Notes under the pieces: generated by a model
What the model was told of the DNA's origin: nothing
Seen by the model: only the letters and a program-made list of their open reading frames with translations
Database searches by the model: none
Assembly (NCBI GenBank): GCA_013153405.1
Contig: JAADEM010000048.1
Location: 1-40,921 of the forward strand
Direction of reading: 5' to 3'
Length of the DNA: 40,921 nt
DNA from: Chlorobiota bacterium
GTDB taxonomy: Bacteria > Bacteroidota > Bacteroidia > Bacteroidales > Marinilabiliaceae
Program-made: the position numbers and the translations under genes
In this document: piece by piece, positions 33,779 through 40,921 of the stretch
Layout: each line of letters opens with the position of its first letter
Position numbering within the stretch: position 1 is the stretch's first letter

Positions 33779-35179
33779 TTAAAAATCAAAATAGTTTTTG
33801 GCATTAAAGTATGATATGTTTTCAACTATCATCTTAAGCAGGTTTTCGTCATTGGGAATGAGTCCTTTTTCAACCTCTGTTCCGATATGGTTACAAACAA
33901 TGCGGCGAAAGTATTCGTGGCGTGGATACGACAGGAAACTGCGCGAATCGGTTACCATACCAACAAAATGGCTTAGAAGTCCAAGGGCTGAGAAGTCCTT
34001 AAGATGTTTCTCCATTCCTGATATCTGATCCAGAAACCACCAGGCGGCACCGTAGGTTACCTTAGCCGGAGTGGTGCCGTCATTAAAATTACCGCACATC
34101 GTAAGGAACATTTCATTATCAGCCGGATTCAGATTGTAAAGAATAGTTTTAGCAAGCTGATCGGTGTTGTCAAGCAGGTCAAGAAACTTTGACATCCTGG
34201 TACTGTCTATGGAATTGCCAATGGAATCCCAGCCGGTATCAGGTCCCATTTCACGGAATTTGCGTGTGTTGTTGTTGCGCAATGCTCCGACGTGAAACTG
34301 CTGTACCCAGCCGCGCTTATGATTCATTCGGCTTAGCTCCGCCATAACGGCCGTTTTATATTTTTCAGTTTCTTCCTTACTTATCGTTTTCCCCGACAAA
34401 AGCTTAAGAAATATTTCATTTACCTCATTTGCGGTATAGTCTGCATAGAAAAAGCGTTCAGGACCTGAATCGGAAAGGCGGCATCCTGCATCGTGAAAAT
34501 ATGAATGTCTTTTGCCCAGAGCTTCAGTCAAAGAATCAAACGAGTTTATTTCAATGTCCGATACACTGCCAAGCTTGTTAATGTATGCATTAAATGTTTT
34601 TGCATCATCTGTTTTTAATACCATATCAGCCCTGAATGTTGGCAGCACTTTGATGTCAAGTTTTTCTTTGATTGTTTTGTGATGTTCCAGTGAATCAACC
34701 GGGTCGTCGGTAGTGCCAACCATTTCAACCTTCATTCTTTTAAGGAGGTTTACGGTTGAAAATTCAGGTGATCGTAACATTTCAGATGCACTTTCGAATA
34801 TCTTCTCGGCAGTTGCAGGGGAGAGTAGTTCATTTATGCCGAAATATCTTGAAAGCTCAAGGTGTGTCCAGTGGTAAAGCGGATTGCCGGCGGTGTATGG
34901 TACTGTTTCGGCCCATTTTAAGAATTTCTCCCTGTCCGGAGCATTTCCACTGCAATACCTTTCATCAATACCGTGGATTCTCATTGCACGCCATTTGTAA
35001 TGGTCGCCGCCCAGCCATATTTCACCCAGATTATCAAATTGATGGTCTGTCGCTATGGCTTCGGCGCTTAAATGGCAGTGAAAATCAATTACAGGCAGCT
35101 CTTTTGAATATTCATGAAAAAGCTTAATTGCAGTTTTATTGTTAAGAATAAAATCGTCGTTGATAAATGATTTGCTCAT
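33779..35179 (-). CDS. uxaC: Glucuronate/galacturonate isomerase UxaC
   Basis: UxaC isomerises D-glucuronate to D-fructuronate and D-galacturonate to D-tagaturonate. The 466-residue product has the metal-binding H34-x-H36 in VIDFHCHLSAEA, GNPLYHWTHLELSRYFGI, GTTDDPVDSLEHHKTI, and TDSRSFLSYPRHEYFRRIVC near the C-terminus, all diagnostic of the amidohydrolase-related uronate isomerase family. It is the first gene of the minus arm, about 200 bp from the divergent LacI gene, and opens with a Bacteroidota-type promoter upstream. Its product feeds UxaE and the SDR. Confidence 0.96.
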   Translation of the reverse strand: MSKSFINDDFILNNKTAIKLFHEYSKELPVIDFHCHLSAEAIATDHQFDNLGEIWLGGDHYKWRAMRIHGIDERYCSGNAPDREKFLKWAETVPYTAGNPLYHWTHLELSRYFGINELLSPATAEKIFESASEMLRSPEFSTVNLLKRMKVEMVGTTDDPVDSLEHHKTIKEKLDIKVLPTFRADMVLKTDDAKTFNAYINKLGSVSDIEINSFDSLTEALGKRHSYFHDAGCRLSDSGPERFFYADYTANEVNEIFLKLLSGKTISKEETEKYKTAVMAELSRMNHKRGWVQQFHVGALRNNNTRKFREMGPDTGWDSIGNSIDSTRMSKFLDLLDNTDQLAKTILYNLNPADNEMFLTMCGNFNDGTTPAKVTYGAAWWFLDQISGMEKHLKDFSALGLLSHFVGMVTDSRSFLSYPRHEYFRRIVCNHIGTEVEKGLIPNDENLLKMIVENISYFNAKNYFDF

Positions 35180-35193
35180 TGTTATACATGTTT

Positions 35194-35205
35194 TCCGTGA
35201 ACGGA
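35194..35205. promoter_or_regulatory. Short inverted repeat in the uxaC 5' leader
   Basis: TCCGT and ACGGA are separated by GA just downstream of the predicted uxaC -7 element, where a repressor could block initiation. No other copy was found by eye, so function is inferred. Confidence 0.4.
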
Positions 35206-35207
35206 CA

Positions 35208-35239
35208 CGAAAGTAGGAAATTTTTAATTAATGTTCAAA
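35208..35239 (-). promoter_or_regulatory. Promoter of the uxaC arm
   Basis: Read on the minus strand: TTTG (35236-35239) then 20 bp then TACTTTCG (35208-35215), a one-mismatch match to TAnnTTTG. Initiation near 35202 would leave a roughly 22-nt leader. Confidence 0.5.
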
Positions 35240-35351
35240 TTTTATTATGGTTTTTAATGGCATTAAATTATATAAAGAATAGATATATAACATGTTATGC
35301 TAATCAAAAAAAATACTATTTTTTTTGATTAAAAAATATTCAAACTAATTG

Positions 35352-35381
35352 TTGTTTTCTGTGCAAACGTTTGTATTTTTG
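35352..35381 (+). promoter_or_regulatory. Promoter of the lacI-GH105-kdu arm
   Basis: TTG (35352-35354) and TATTTTTG (35374-35381) are 19 bp apart. The in-frame GTG at 35381 lies in the -7 element, so translation must begin at the ATG at 35402. Confidence 0.55.
35364..35373. promoter_or_regulatory. LacI-type operator overlapping the promoter
   Basis: CAAACGTTTG is a perfect palindrome with the central CG typical of LacI/GalR operators, flanked as TGCAAACGTTTGTA. It fills the space just before the -7 element of the lacI promoter, ideal for autorepression. Confidence 0.6.
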
Positions 35382-35401
35382 TGGAGTTGTTAGATGTTAG
35401 T

Positions 35402-36430
35402 ATGGACAAAAGAAGAATAACAATTAAAGATATTGCAGACAGTCTAGATGTTACACCGTCAACTGTTTCGCGTGCTTTAGCAGATAATCCACGTATTAGT
35501 GAATCTACAAAAAAGCTTATCAGGGATAAGGCGGAGGAGCTTGGCTATGAACCAAACCTGATAGCTTCCACGTTGAGAAAGGGGAAAAGTGATACCATAG
35601 GAATGATAGTGCCCGGAATAAACAGATCATTTTTCAGTAATGTTATCAGCAGTGTGGAGGAGATACTTAATCCTGCAGGCTTCAATCTTGTGATAATACA
35701 AACTCACGAAAAAACAGAAAATGAACGACGAGCGATCCGTACCTTGTTAAGGAACAGGGTAGGGGCAATAATTATGTCACTTTCGGTACAGACTAAAGAG
35801 TACGGACACTTGCAGGAAATAACTTCAAAGGGAATACCTCTTGTTCAATTCGACCGGGTGTGCAAAGAAATTGAAGGAACAAAAATAGTAAATGACAACT
35901 TTCAGGGGGCATATTTATCAGTCAGTCATCTGATTAAAAGTGGTTACAGAAAGATAGTTCATTTCACGGGAGCATTAAATCTGAATGTTTATAAAGAGCG
36001 GTTTGAAGGATATAAAACAGCTTTAAAAGATGCAGGTCTGGAATTTGACGAATCGTTGGTTTTTGAATATTCAATTACAAGAGATACCGGCAGAAGAAAT
36101 ATAAATAAAGCAGTTGCCGAATTAAAAGCAGATGCCCTTTTCAGTTCCGGTGATTTTTCCGCACTTGGTGCAGTTGATACATTGAAAGAGATGGGAGTGA
36201 AAATACCGGATGATTTCGGAGTAGTTGGATATGCCAATGAACAATTTACCGAGATCATGCATCCTTCAATGACATCGGTTGAACAGAATCCACAGGAGAT
36301 GGGAAACAGAATAGCAAAAACAATAATTAAGATACTGAATGGAGAACAGCCGGATGAGCAGGTAATAATTCCTGTACGGCTGCTAATAAGAGAATCGTCG
36401 TGGATAAATAAAACATTAATAACATACTGA
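35402..36430 (+). CDS. LacI-family regulator of the hexuronate island
   Basis: The frame opens at a GTG (35381) that overlaps the -7 promoter element; the ATG at 35402 (MDKRRITIKDIADSLDVTPS) is the proper start, giving 342 residues. The LacI helix-turn-helix (ITIKDIADSLDVTPSTVSRA) with hinge helix (NLIASTLRKGKSDTIGMIVP) is followed by a periplasmic-binding-protein-type effector domain. The gene precedes the GH105-kduI-kduD genes by 19 bp and faces the uxaC arm. A CAAACGTTTG operator sits in its own promoter. It most likely senses a uronate or KDG-type intermediate and controls one or both arms; the effector is inferred. Confidence 0.92.
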   Translation: MDKRRITIKDIADSLDVTPSTVSRALADNPRISESTKKLIRDKAEELGYEPNLIASTLRKGKSDTIGMIVPGINRSFFSNVISSVEEILNPAGFNLVIIQTHEKTENERRAIRTLLRNRVGAIIMSLSVQTKEYGHLQEITSKGIPLVQFDRVCKEIEGTKIVNDNFQGAYLSVSHLIKSGYRKIVHFTGALNLNVYKERFEGYKTALKDAGLEFDESLVFEYSITRDTGRRNINKAVAELKADALFSSGDFSALGAVDTLKEMGVKIPDDFGVVGYANEQFTEIMHPSMTSVEQNPQEMGNRIAKTIIKILNGEQPDEQVIIPVRLLIRESSWINKTLITY

Positions 36431-36448
36431 TACTATTAAACCGATACA

Positions 36449-38797
36449 ATGAGAACAACTTTATTTGTAATTCTCTTGGCTCTGACGGCCTCGTATATAA
36501 ATGTGGTGACCGCACAGAATAAGTCCTACCCGTCGTCCTGTTACCGGGAGCTTGTGGATGATGGTGCCTGGTGCTGGTTCTCGGATCCGAGAGCGGTTTT
36601 GTATAACGGAAAGATATATGCAGGGAGTGTATCGTCGAAAGGTGATATTACAATCACACAGTATGATATGAATACGGGCAAAATGATTCATCACGTTGTT
36701 TTTCCGGAATTTCAGAGGGACGACCACGATGTTCCTTCAATACTGGTTTTACCCGATGGAAAACTGATGGTGTTTTTTACAAAGCATAATGGCACTCTGT
36801 TCGTTACAAAAACAGTTAAACCGGAAGATATAAGCCAGTGGACGGAAATAACCAGACTGGAGATGGGAAGAATGCTTTGTTACTCAAATCCTGTTATGCT
36901 GAAAAATGAGAATAACCGTATCTATGTGTTCTTCAGGGGCGGTTATGACTGGAAACCGTCCTTTGTTACTTCAGACGACCTGTGCAAAACCTGGTCAGAA
37001 CCTCAGGTTTATGTCGGAAAGCCCGGTGCAGGTAAGTTTAACCGGCCTTATACAAAAGTAGTAAGCGACGGTAAAAGCCGTATCTGGTTTGCAACGACCG
37101 ATGGTCATCCGAGGGAAGAGCCGATGAACTCAATTTTTGTGTTTTATTACGAAAACGGGCACTTTTATCAAGTGGATGGAACAGAAGTGGGTTCTGTTGA
37201 TGAGTTACCGGTAGATCAGAATAAAATAGATAAGGCATACGACGGAACTGTAGAAAAAATCAGAAGCTGGATATGGGACATTGCTCTTGATGAAAACGGT
37301 TATCCTGTGATAACGTATACAAAATTAAAAGAGGAGAGCGTTCATAAGTACTATTATGCCAGGTGGAATGGCAAAGAGTGGGAGCATTCATTTATTTCGA
37401 ACGGAGGTCAGGATTTTCCGAGAAAAGAGCGTAAAAAAGAAGAGCGTAATCCGGAACCTCATTACAGCGGAGGTATAGTTCTTGACCACGGAAACACAAA
37501 TGTTGTTTACATTTCAAAACCGGTTAATGATGTGTATGAAATATTCAAATACGCGACTGCGGACAGTGGTACCCATTGGAGTTCAGAACCGGTAACACAA
37601 CACTCCGAACGTGACAATGTAAGACCTTATGTTCCTGTCGGACATACAGATCAATTTCCAAATCTGTTTTGGATGGAAAATAAGATGTACGAACACTATA
37701 CTAAGTTTAATTCATCGATAAAAATGAATATCCTGAAACCGGTTCCATCGGCAGAGTTTACAAAACAAGCAGTTAAGGAAGCAATGAAGAAAGTTGCCGA
37801 CTGGCAGCTTGCTCATCCGCTAAAGCATAATGCCGCCGACTGGACAAACGGTGCTTTGTATGCAGGAATGGTTGAGTGGGCAAAGATGGCTGACAGTGAC
37901 AAGTATTTTAAATGGCTGAAAGATAAAGGCCGAAAGAACTCCTGGAATCATATGGTACGCCAGAATCCAAGGATGAAGTACCACGCCGATGATTATTGCG
38001 TAGGCCAGATGTATGTGGAGCTTTATCGCCACTACGGTGATAAGAGGATGATAAAGCCAATGGAGGAGTATTTCGATCACATACTGAAAAATCCTTCAAA
38101 AGTAGATCTCGAATTTGATTGGAGCAAGGAGCATCTCCCTATAGAGAGATGGTCGTGGTGCGATGCCCTGTTTATGGGGCCGACTGTTTGGGCTAAAATG
38201 GCAAATGTAACGGGTAAAAAAGAGTACTTGAAATTTATGGATAAAGAGTATAAAGCGACAACCGATTATCTGTACAGCAAAAAGGACAGCTTATATTTCA
38301 GGGATTCAAGGTATTTCGACAAAAAGGAGGCCAATGGAAAGCCAATGTTCTGGGGGCGTGGCAACGGCTGGGTTTTTGCAGGATTGCCCGTAATTATCAG
38401 GGAACTTCCAGAAAACTATAAAAATAAAGAGTACTATGTGGAAATATATAAGCAGATGGCAAAGAAACTGGTTGAACTTCAGGACGAGAAAGGTTACTGG
38501 CACGCCAGTATGCTTGATCCCGAGAGTTATCCAAATCCTGAAATGAGCAGTACTGCTTTCTTTGTGTTTGGTCTGGCCTGGGGGATAAACAACGGTTATC
38601 TCGATAAGGAGACATATCTGCCTGCTGTGAAAAAAGGATGGAAAGCTATGGTTAATGCCGTGTGGCCTGACGGTAAGTTTGGCTGGGTTCAGCCCATTGG
38701 TGAAAATCCTAAGGACGTTACAAAAGAAATGACTGAAGTATACGGAGTCGGAGGGTTTCTGTTGGCCGGCTCAGAAGTTTATAAACTAGCAAAGTAA
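36449..38797 (+). CDS. Secreted BNR-4 propeller fused to GH105 unsaturated uronyl hydrolase
   Basis: The 782-residue exported protein has a signal peptide (residues 1-22, ending VTA). Residues 24-435 form a BNR-4 propeller with WCWFSDPRAV (41-50) and RDDHDVPSILVLPDGKLMVF (90-109), then FFTKHN (109-114); this is the domain type and fold of ulvan lyase families PL24/PL25. Residues about 440-782 are a GH105 (alpha/alpha)6 barrel, with the likely catalytic acids D514/D515 in YHADDYC and D572 in WCDALFMGP, at spacing close to YteR (88 and 143). GH105 enzymes hydrate and release the unsaturated uronic acid from lyase products. Fusion of both activities in one chain is uncommon. Whether the propeller cleaves or only binds glycan is unknown. 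It is followed by a perfect hairpin and kduI. Confidence 0.88.
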   Translation: MRTTLFVILLALTASYINVVTAQNKSYPSSCYRELVDDGAWCWFSDPRAVLYNGKIYAGSVSSKGDITITQYDMNTGKMIHHVVFPEFQRDDHDVPSILVLPDGKLMVFFTKHNGTLFVTKTVKPEDISQWTEITRLEMGRMLCYSNPVMLKNENNRIYVFFRGGYDWKPSFVTSDDLCKTWSEPQVYVGKPGAGKFNRPYTKVVSDGKSRIWFATTDGHPREEPMNSIFVFYYENGHFYQVDGTEVGSVDELPVDQNKIDKAYDGTVEKIRSWIWDIALDENGYPVITYTKLKEESVHKYYYARWNGKEWEHSFISNGGQDFPRKERKKEERNPEPHYSGGIVLDHGNTNVVYISKPVNDVYEIFKYATADSGTHWSSEPVTQHSERDNVRPYVPVGHTDQFPNLFWMENKMYEHYTKFNSSIKMNILKPVPSAEFTKQAVKEAMKKVADWQLAHPLKHNAADWTNGALYAGMVEWAKMADSDKYFKWLKDKGRKNSWNHMVRQNPRMKYHADDYCVGQMYVELYRHYGDKRMIKPMEEYFDHILKNPSKVDLEFDWSKEHLPIERWSWCDALFMGPTVWAKMANVTGKKEYLKFMDKEYKATTDYLYSKKDSLYFRDSRYFDKKEANGKPMFWGRGNGWVFAGLPVIIRELPENYKNKEYYVEIYKQMAKKLVELQDEKGYWHASMLDPESYPNPEMSSTAFFVFGLAWGINNGYLDKETYLPAVKKGWKAMVNAVWPDGKFGWVQPIGENPKDVTKEMTEVYGVGGFLLAGSEVYKLAK

Positions 38798-38800
38798 AGT

Positions 38801-38833
38801 ATTCACCCGGTGACTTAAAGTCACCGGGTGAAT
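38801..38833. repeat. Perfect hairpin between GH105 gene and kduI
   Basis: ATTCACCCGGTGACTT and AAGTCACCGGGTGAAT pair over 16 bp around a single A. It begins 4 bp after the stop codon and has no T-run, so it is more a REP-like or mRNA-stability element than a terminator. Confidence 0.88.
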
Positions 38834-38864
38834 ATCAAAGAATATAAAGTTACATTAAAATATT

Positions 38865-39701
38865 ATGAAAATGGAAATAAGATATGCTGTTCATCCCGAG
38901 GATGTAAAAAGTTATGACACAAAACGCCTGAGGAAAGAGTTCCTGGTTGAAAAGATATTTTCACAGGATGAGATAAATATGGTTTACTCAATGTACGACA
39001 GGATAATCGTTGGAGGAATTATGCCTGTGAAAAAGAAATTAAAACTGGAAACTTATGATGAAATAAAAGCCGAGTTTTTTCTGCAGCGGCGCGAAATAGG
39101 ATTGATCAATGTTGGCGGTAAAGCAAAAGTTACAGCCGACGGAATGGTGTATGAGCTGGAGTACAAAGAGGCACTGTTTCTCGGACAGGGCGTGAAAGAT
39201 GTAGTTTTTGAATCGGATGATACGGAAAAACCGGCTAAACTGTATCTTAATTCAGCACCTGCTCATAAATCATTTCCTTCGCGCAAGGTCTCTCTTTCTG
39301 ATGCTAATGTTTTGCACCTTGGAAGTCTGGAATCATCAAATGAAAGACAGATAAACCAGTTGTTGGTAAAAGAGGTTGTGCCAACCTGCCAGCTGCAAAT
39401 GGGAATGACTGAACTTAAGCCAGGCAGTGTATGGAATACAATGCCTGCTCATACACATAACCGCCGTATGGAGGCCTATTTTTATTTTGAGGTTCCCGAA
39501 GGTCAGGCGATATGCCACTTTATGGGACAACCCGATGAAACCCGGCATATATGGATGAAAAACGAGCAGGCAGTACTTTCTCCGTCGTGGAGTATTCACA
39601 GTGCGGCCGGAACGTCAAATTATATTTTTATCTGGGGTATGGCCGGAGAGAACCTCGATTACACTGATATGGACATCATTCAGCCGAATGAACTTAAATA
39701 A
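38865..39701 (+). CDS. kduI: 4-deoxy-L-threo-5-hexosulose-uronate isomerase KduI
   Basis: KduI isomerises 5-keto-4-deoxyuronate (DKI), the open form of unsaturated uronic acid, to 2,5-diketo-3-deoxygluconate. The 278-residue cupin-fold protein has the zinc ligands H196, H198 and E203 in [18 protein letters not shown] and H245 in [12 protein letters not shown], at the same positions as E. coli KduI. The N-terminal [14 protein letters not shown] and the [10 protein letters not shown] segment also match. Initiation is at the ATG at 38865 (MKMEIRYA), with a second ATG two codons on. It follows the GH105 gene, whose product is its substrate, and precedes the KduD-like SDR. Confidence 0.96.
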   Translation: MKMEIRYAVHPEDVKSYDTKRLRKEFLVEKIFSQDEINMVYSMYDRIIVGGIMPVKKKLKLETYDEIKAEFFLQRREIGLINVGGKAKVTADGMVYELEYKEALFLGQGVKDVVFESDDTEKPAKLYLNSAPAHKSFPSRKVSLSDANVLHLGSLESSNERQINQLLVKEVVPTCQLQMGMTELKPGSVWNTMPAHTHNRRMEAYFYFEVPEGQAICHFMGQPDETRHIWMKNEQAVLSPSWSIHSAAGTSNYIFIWGMAGENLDYTDMDIIQPNELK

Positions 39702-39722
39702 AATTATTGACACGTAAAACAA

Positions 39723-40529
39723 ATGGTAATGATAAATGAGCTGTTTAATCTTTCGGATAAGGTCGCTCTTGTTACTGGCGGATCGCACGGAATTGGAATG
39801 GCAATAGCCAAGGTGCTCGGGAAAGCAGGAGCAAAAATATGCATAAACGGAACTTCACGTGAGCGTCTTGATGCCTGTATTGATGAGTATAAAAAGGAAG
39901 GAATAGATGTTTACACTCTGGTTTTTGATGTTACCGATGAAAAGCAGGTAGACGAAGGTATTACAAAAATAGAGAAGGAAGTTGGAGCTATCGATATTCT
40001 TGTGAATAATGCCGGCATAATCAAGCGTGTACCCATTCTTGATATGGCTGTTGAAGATTTCAAAAAGGTTATAGATGTTGATCTTGTCGGACCTTTTATA
40101 GTTTCCAAAAGGGTAGTGCCTAAAATGATAGAGAAGCGTTCGGGTAAGATCATAAACCTCTGTTCGATGATGAGTGAATACGGGCGCTATTCCGTATCTG
40201 CTTATGCCTCGGCAAAAGGCGGACTGAAGTTGCTGACGCAGAATATGACCTGTGAATGGGCAAAATACAATATCCAGATAAACGGGCTTGCACCGGGCTA
40301 TATTGCAACAGAGCAGACTGCGCCCATTCGTGAAGGAGGCCATCCTTTCAACGATCTTGTAATGACACGTACGCCTGCGGGCAGATGGGGTGAGCCGGAG
40401 GATGTTGGTAATGCTGCACTTTTCCTGGCTAGCAAAGCAAGTGATTTTGTGAACGGCCATATGCTCTATGTTGATGGCGGGATACTTGCCAATTTCGGTT
40501 ATGTAAAAGGTGAAAACGAAACAGACTAA
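39723..40529 (+). CDS. kduD: SDR oxidoreductase, KduD-like (2-deoxy-D-gluconate / gluconate 5-dehydrogenase group)
   Basis: The 268-residue SDR has TGGSHGIG at 18-25, NNAGI at 95-99, and the catalytic Y161 and K165 (SAYASAKGG). It reduces 2,5-diketo-3-deoxygluconate to KDG in pectin- and uronate-using bacteria. The same sequence group is often called gluconate 5-dehydrogenase, so the position directly behind kduI (21 bp) is what favours KduD. KDG then enters KdgK in the minus arm. It starts at the ATG at 39723; the ATG at 39729 is an alternative. Confidence 0.88.
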   Translation: MVMINELFNLSDKVALVTGGSHGIGMAIAKVLGKAGAKICINGTSRERLDACIDEYKKEGIDVYTLVFDVTDEKQVDEGITKIEKEVGAIDILVNNAGIIKRVPILDMAVEDFKKVIDVDLVGPFIVSKRVVPKMIEKRSGKIINLCSMMSEYGRYSVSAYASAKGGLKLLTQNMTCEWAKYNIQINGLAPGYIATEQTAPIREGGHPFNDLVMTRTPAGRWGEPEDVGNAALFLASKASDFVNGHMLYVDGGILANFGYVKGENETD

Positions 40530-40540
40530 TTTTAATGTAT

Positions 40541-40723
40541 ATGATAAAAAGTGTATTCTTTTCTGTGATCTTGTTGACCGGCTTGTTTTTGCAGTCGTGT
40601 GAAGATACAGGAAAAGCATATATGGTTTCAAATACCGCTAACATTGACCTGAAAGACAAAGAGGTTGTTCTGTCGCGCAATGAAGAAATTATAATTGAAA
40701 CAAAAAGCGGCGAAACAACATAA
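40541..40723 (+). CDS. Short lipoprotein, possibly a truncated DUF4861-type gene
   Basis: The ATG at 40541 (MIKSVFFSVILLTGLFLQSC) begins a lipoprotein signal with lipobox LQSC, and the frame then stops after only 60 residues. The sequence after the Cys (YMVSNTANIDLKDKEVVLSR) resembles the N-terminus of DUF4861-type proteins, which usually run to about 400 residues and occur in uronate clusters next to kduI. A stop at 40721 with no continuation in the other two frames within the next 180 bp suggests truncation or replacement, rather than a simple frameshift. It may instead be a genuine small lipoprotein. It lies 11 bp after kduD. Confidence 0.45.
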   Translation: MIKSVFFSVILLTGLFLQSCEDTGKAYMVSNTANIDLKDKEVVLSRNEEIIIETKSGETT

Positions 40724-40921
40724 GACATTCATGCAATATTCTTTTGGGAGGGGGGACAACGTAGTATGTCAAGAGTCTTTAAAAGGAGCTGTACAAAAAA
40801 ACTTTCAGATTTTTAAGGTAGCAAACAAAGAATACTTTTTTCATTTAACATTTAAATATTGATTGTAAGTTTTATATTAATGGGGGGGAGTAAAAAAGTT
40901 TCAAATAAATATTTTCACACT
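40724..40921. other. Non-coding tail with G-runs
   Basis: About 200 bp at the window edge with no supported gene. It is A/T-rich, with isolated runs of six or seven G (near 40751 and 40882), unlike the preceding genes. It could be the start of another regulatory region or the scar of an insertion. Confidence 0.4.

Noticed and set aside
35381..35401. GTG start for the lacI gene
   Set aside because: The GTG is part of the predicted -7 element, and the ATG at 35402 gives a normal LacI N-terminus.
39855..40631. 258-residue open frame antisense to the KduD-like gene
   Set aside because: It overlaps a well-supported SDR and has no recognisable domain.

Overview
The window is chromosomal DNA from a Bacteroidota bacterium, most likely an anaerobic or facultative Bacteroidales/Marinilabiliales-type polysaccharide degrader. 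The evidence is low G+C, type IX secretion (a giant adhesin with a gliding-type C-terminal domain beside PorP/SprF), Bacteroidota-style promoters (TTTG, 19-21 bp, TAnnTTTG), a DUF2027-Smr protein, and carbohydrate gene clusters with LacI regulators. No tRNA, 5S/16S/23S rRNA, CRISPR array or prophage was seen.

Layout. (1) 1-6400 is housekeeping and mixed: a cut-off MFS transporter, a small unknown protein, ArfB ribosome rescue, an L,D-transpeptidase-like protein, an exported sulfatase and QueA, all on the minus strand, then a divergent DUF2027-Smr gene ending in a clear terminator. (2) 6400-18320 is a surface-adhesin cassette: an unusual 21-bp-periodic promoter array, a small helical protein, a 2349-residue T9SS type-B adhesin, PorP/SprF, an OmpA/PD40/TPR protein and a double SPOR-like protein, closed by a terminator. 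(3) 18316-22041 holds rnpB (RNase P RNA) with its own promoter, a YihY/BrkB membrane protein, a Gfo/Idh/MocA oxidoreductase, and a REP-associated tyrosine transposase (RAYT) flanked by near-identical 49-nt palindromic repeats.

(4) 22053-40921 is a hexuronate island organised around a divergent, LacI-type-controlled promoter region near 35.2-35.4 kb. The minus arm (about 13 kb, all one direction) carries uxaC, kdgK, a KDPG aldolase, an SDR of the fructuronate reductase/mannonate dehydrogenase type, a LarA-like (nickel-pincer racemase family) protein, 6-phosphogluconate dehydrogenase, a three-part TRAP transporter, a second LacI regulator and tagaturonate epimerase uxaE. The plus arm carries a LacI regulator, a secreted BNR-4 propeller fused to a GH105 unsaturated-uronyl hydrolase, kduI, a kduD-like SDR and a short, possibly truncated lipoprotein.

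How it fits together. The exported GH105 fusion would release unsaturated uronic acid from oligosaccharides made by polysaccharide lyases; KduI and the SDR convert it to 2-keto-3-deoxygluconate (KDG). Saturated uronates enter probably by the TRAP system, and UxaC, UxaE and the other SDR give D-mannonate. KdgK and the aldolase take KDG to pyruvate and glyceraldehyde-3-phosphate. Mannonate dehydratase (UxuA) is not in the window. D-mannonate and D-gluconate are C2 epimers, so the LarA-like enzyme next to Gnd suggests an unusual link between the hexuronate and gluconate/pentose-phosphate routes. This is the most interesting metabolic hypothesis here. The other strong signals are the RAYT-REP unit and the 21-bp array in front of the adhesin operon.
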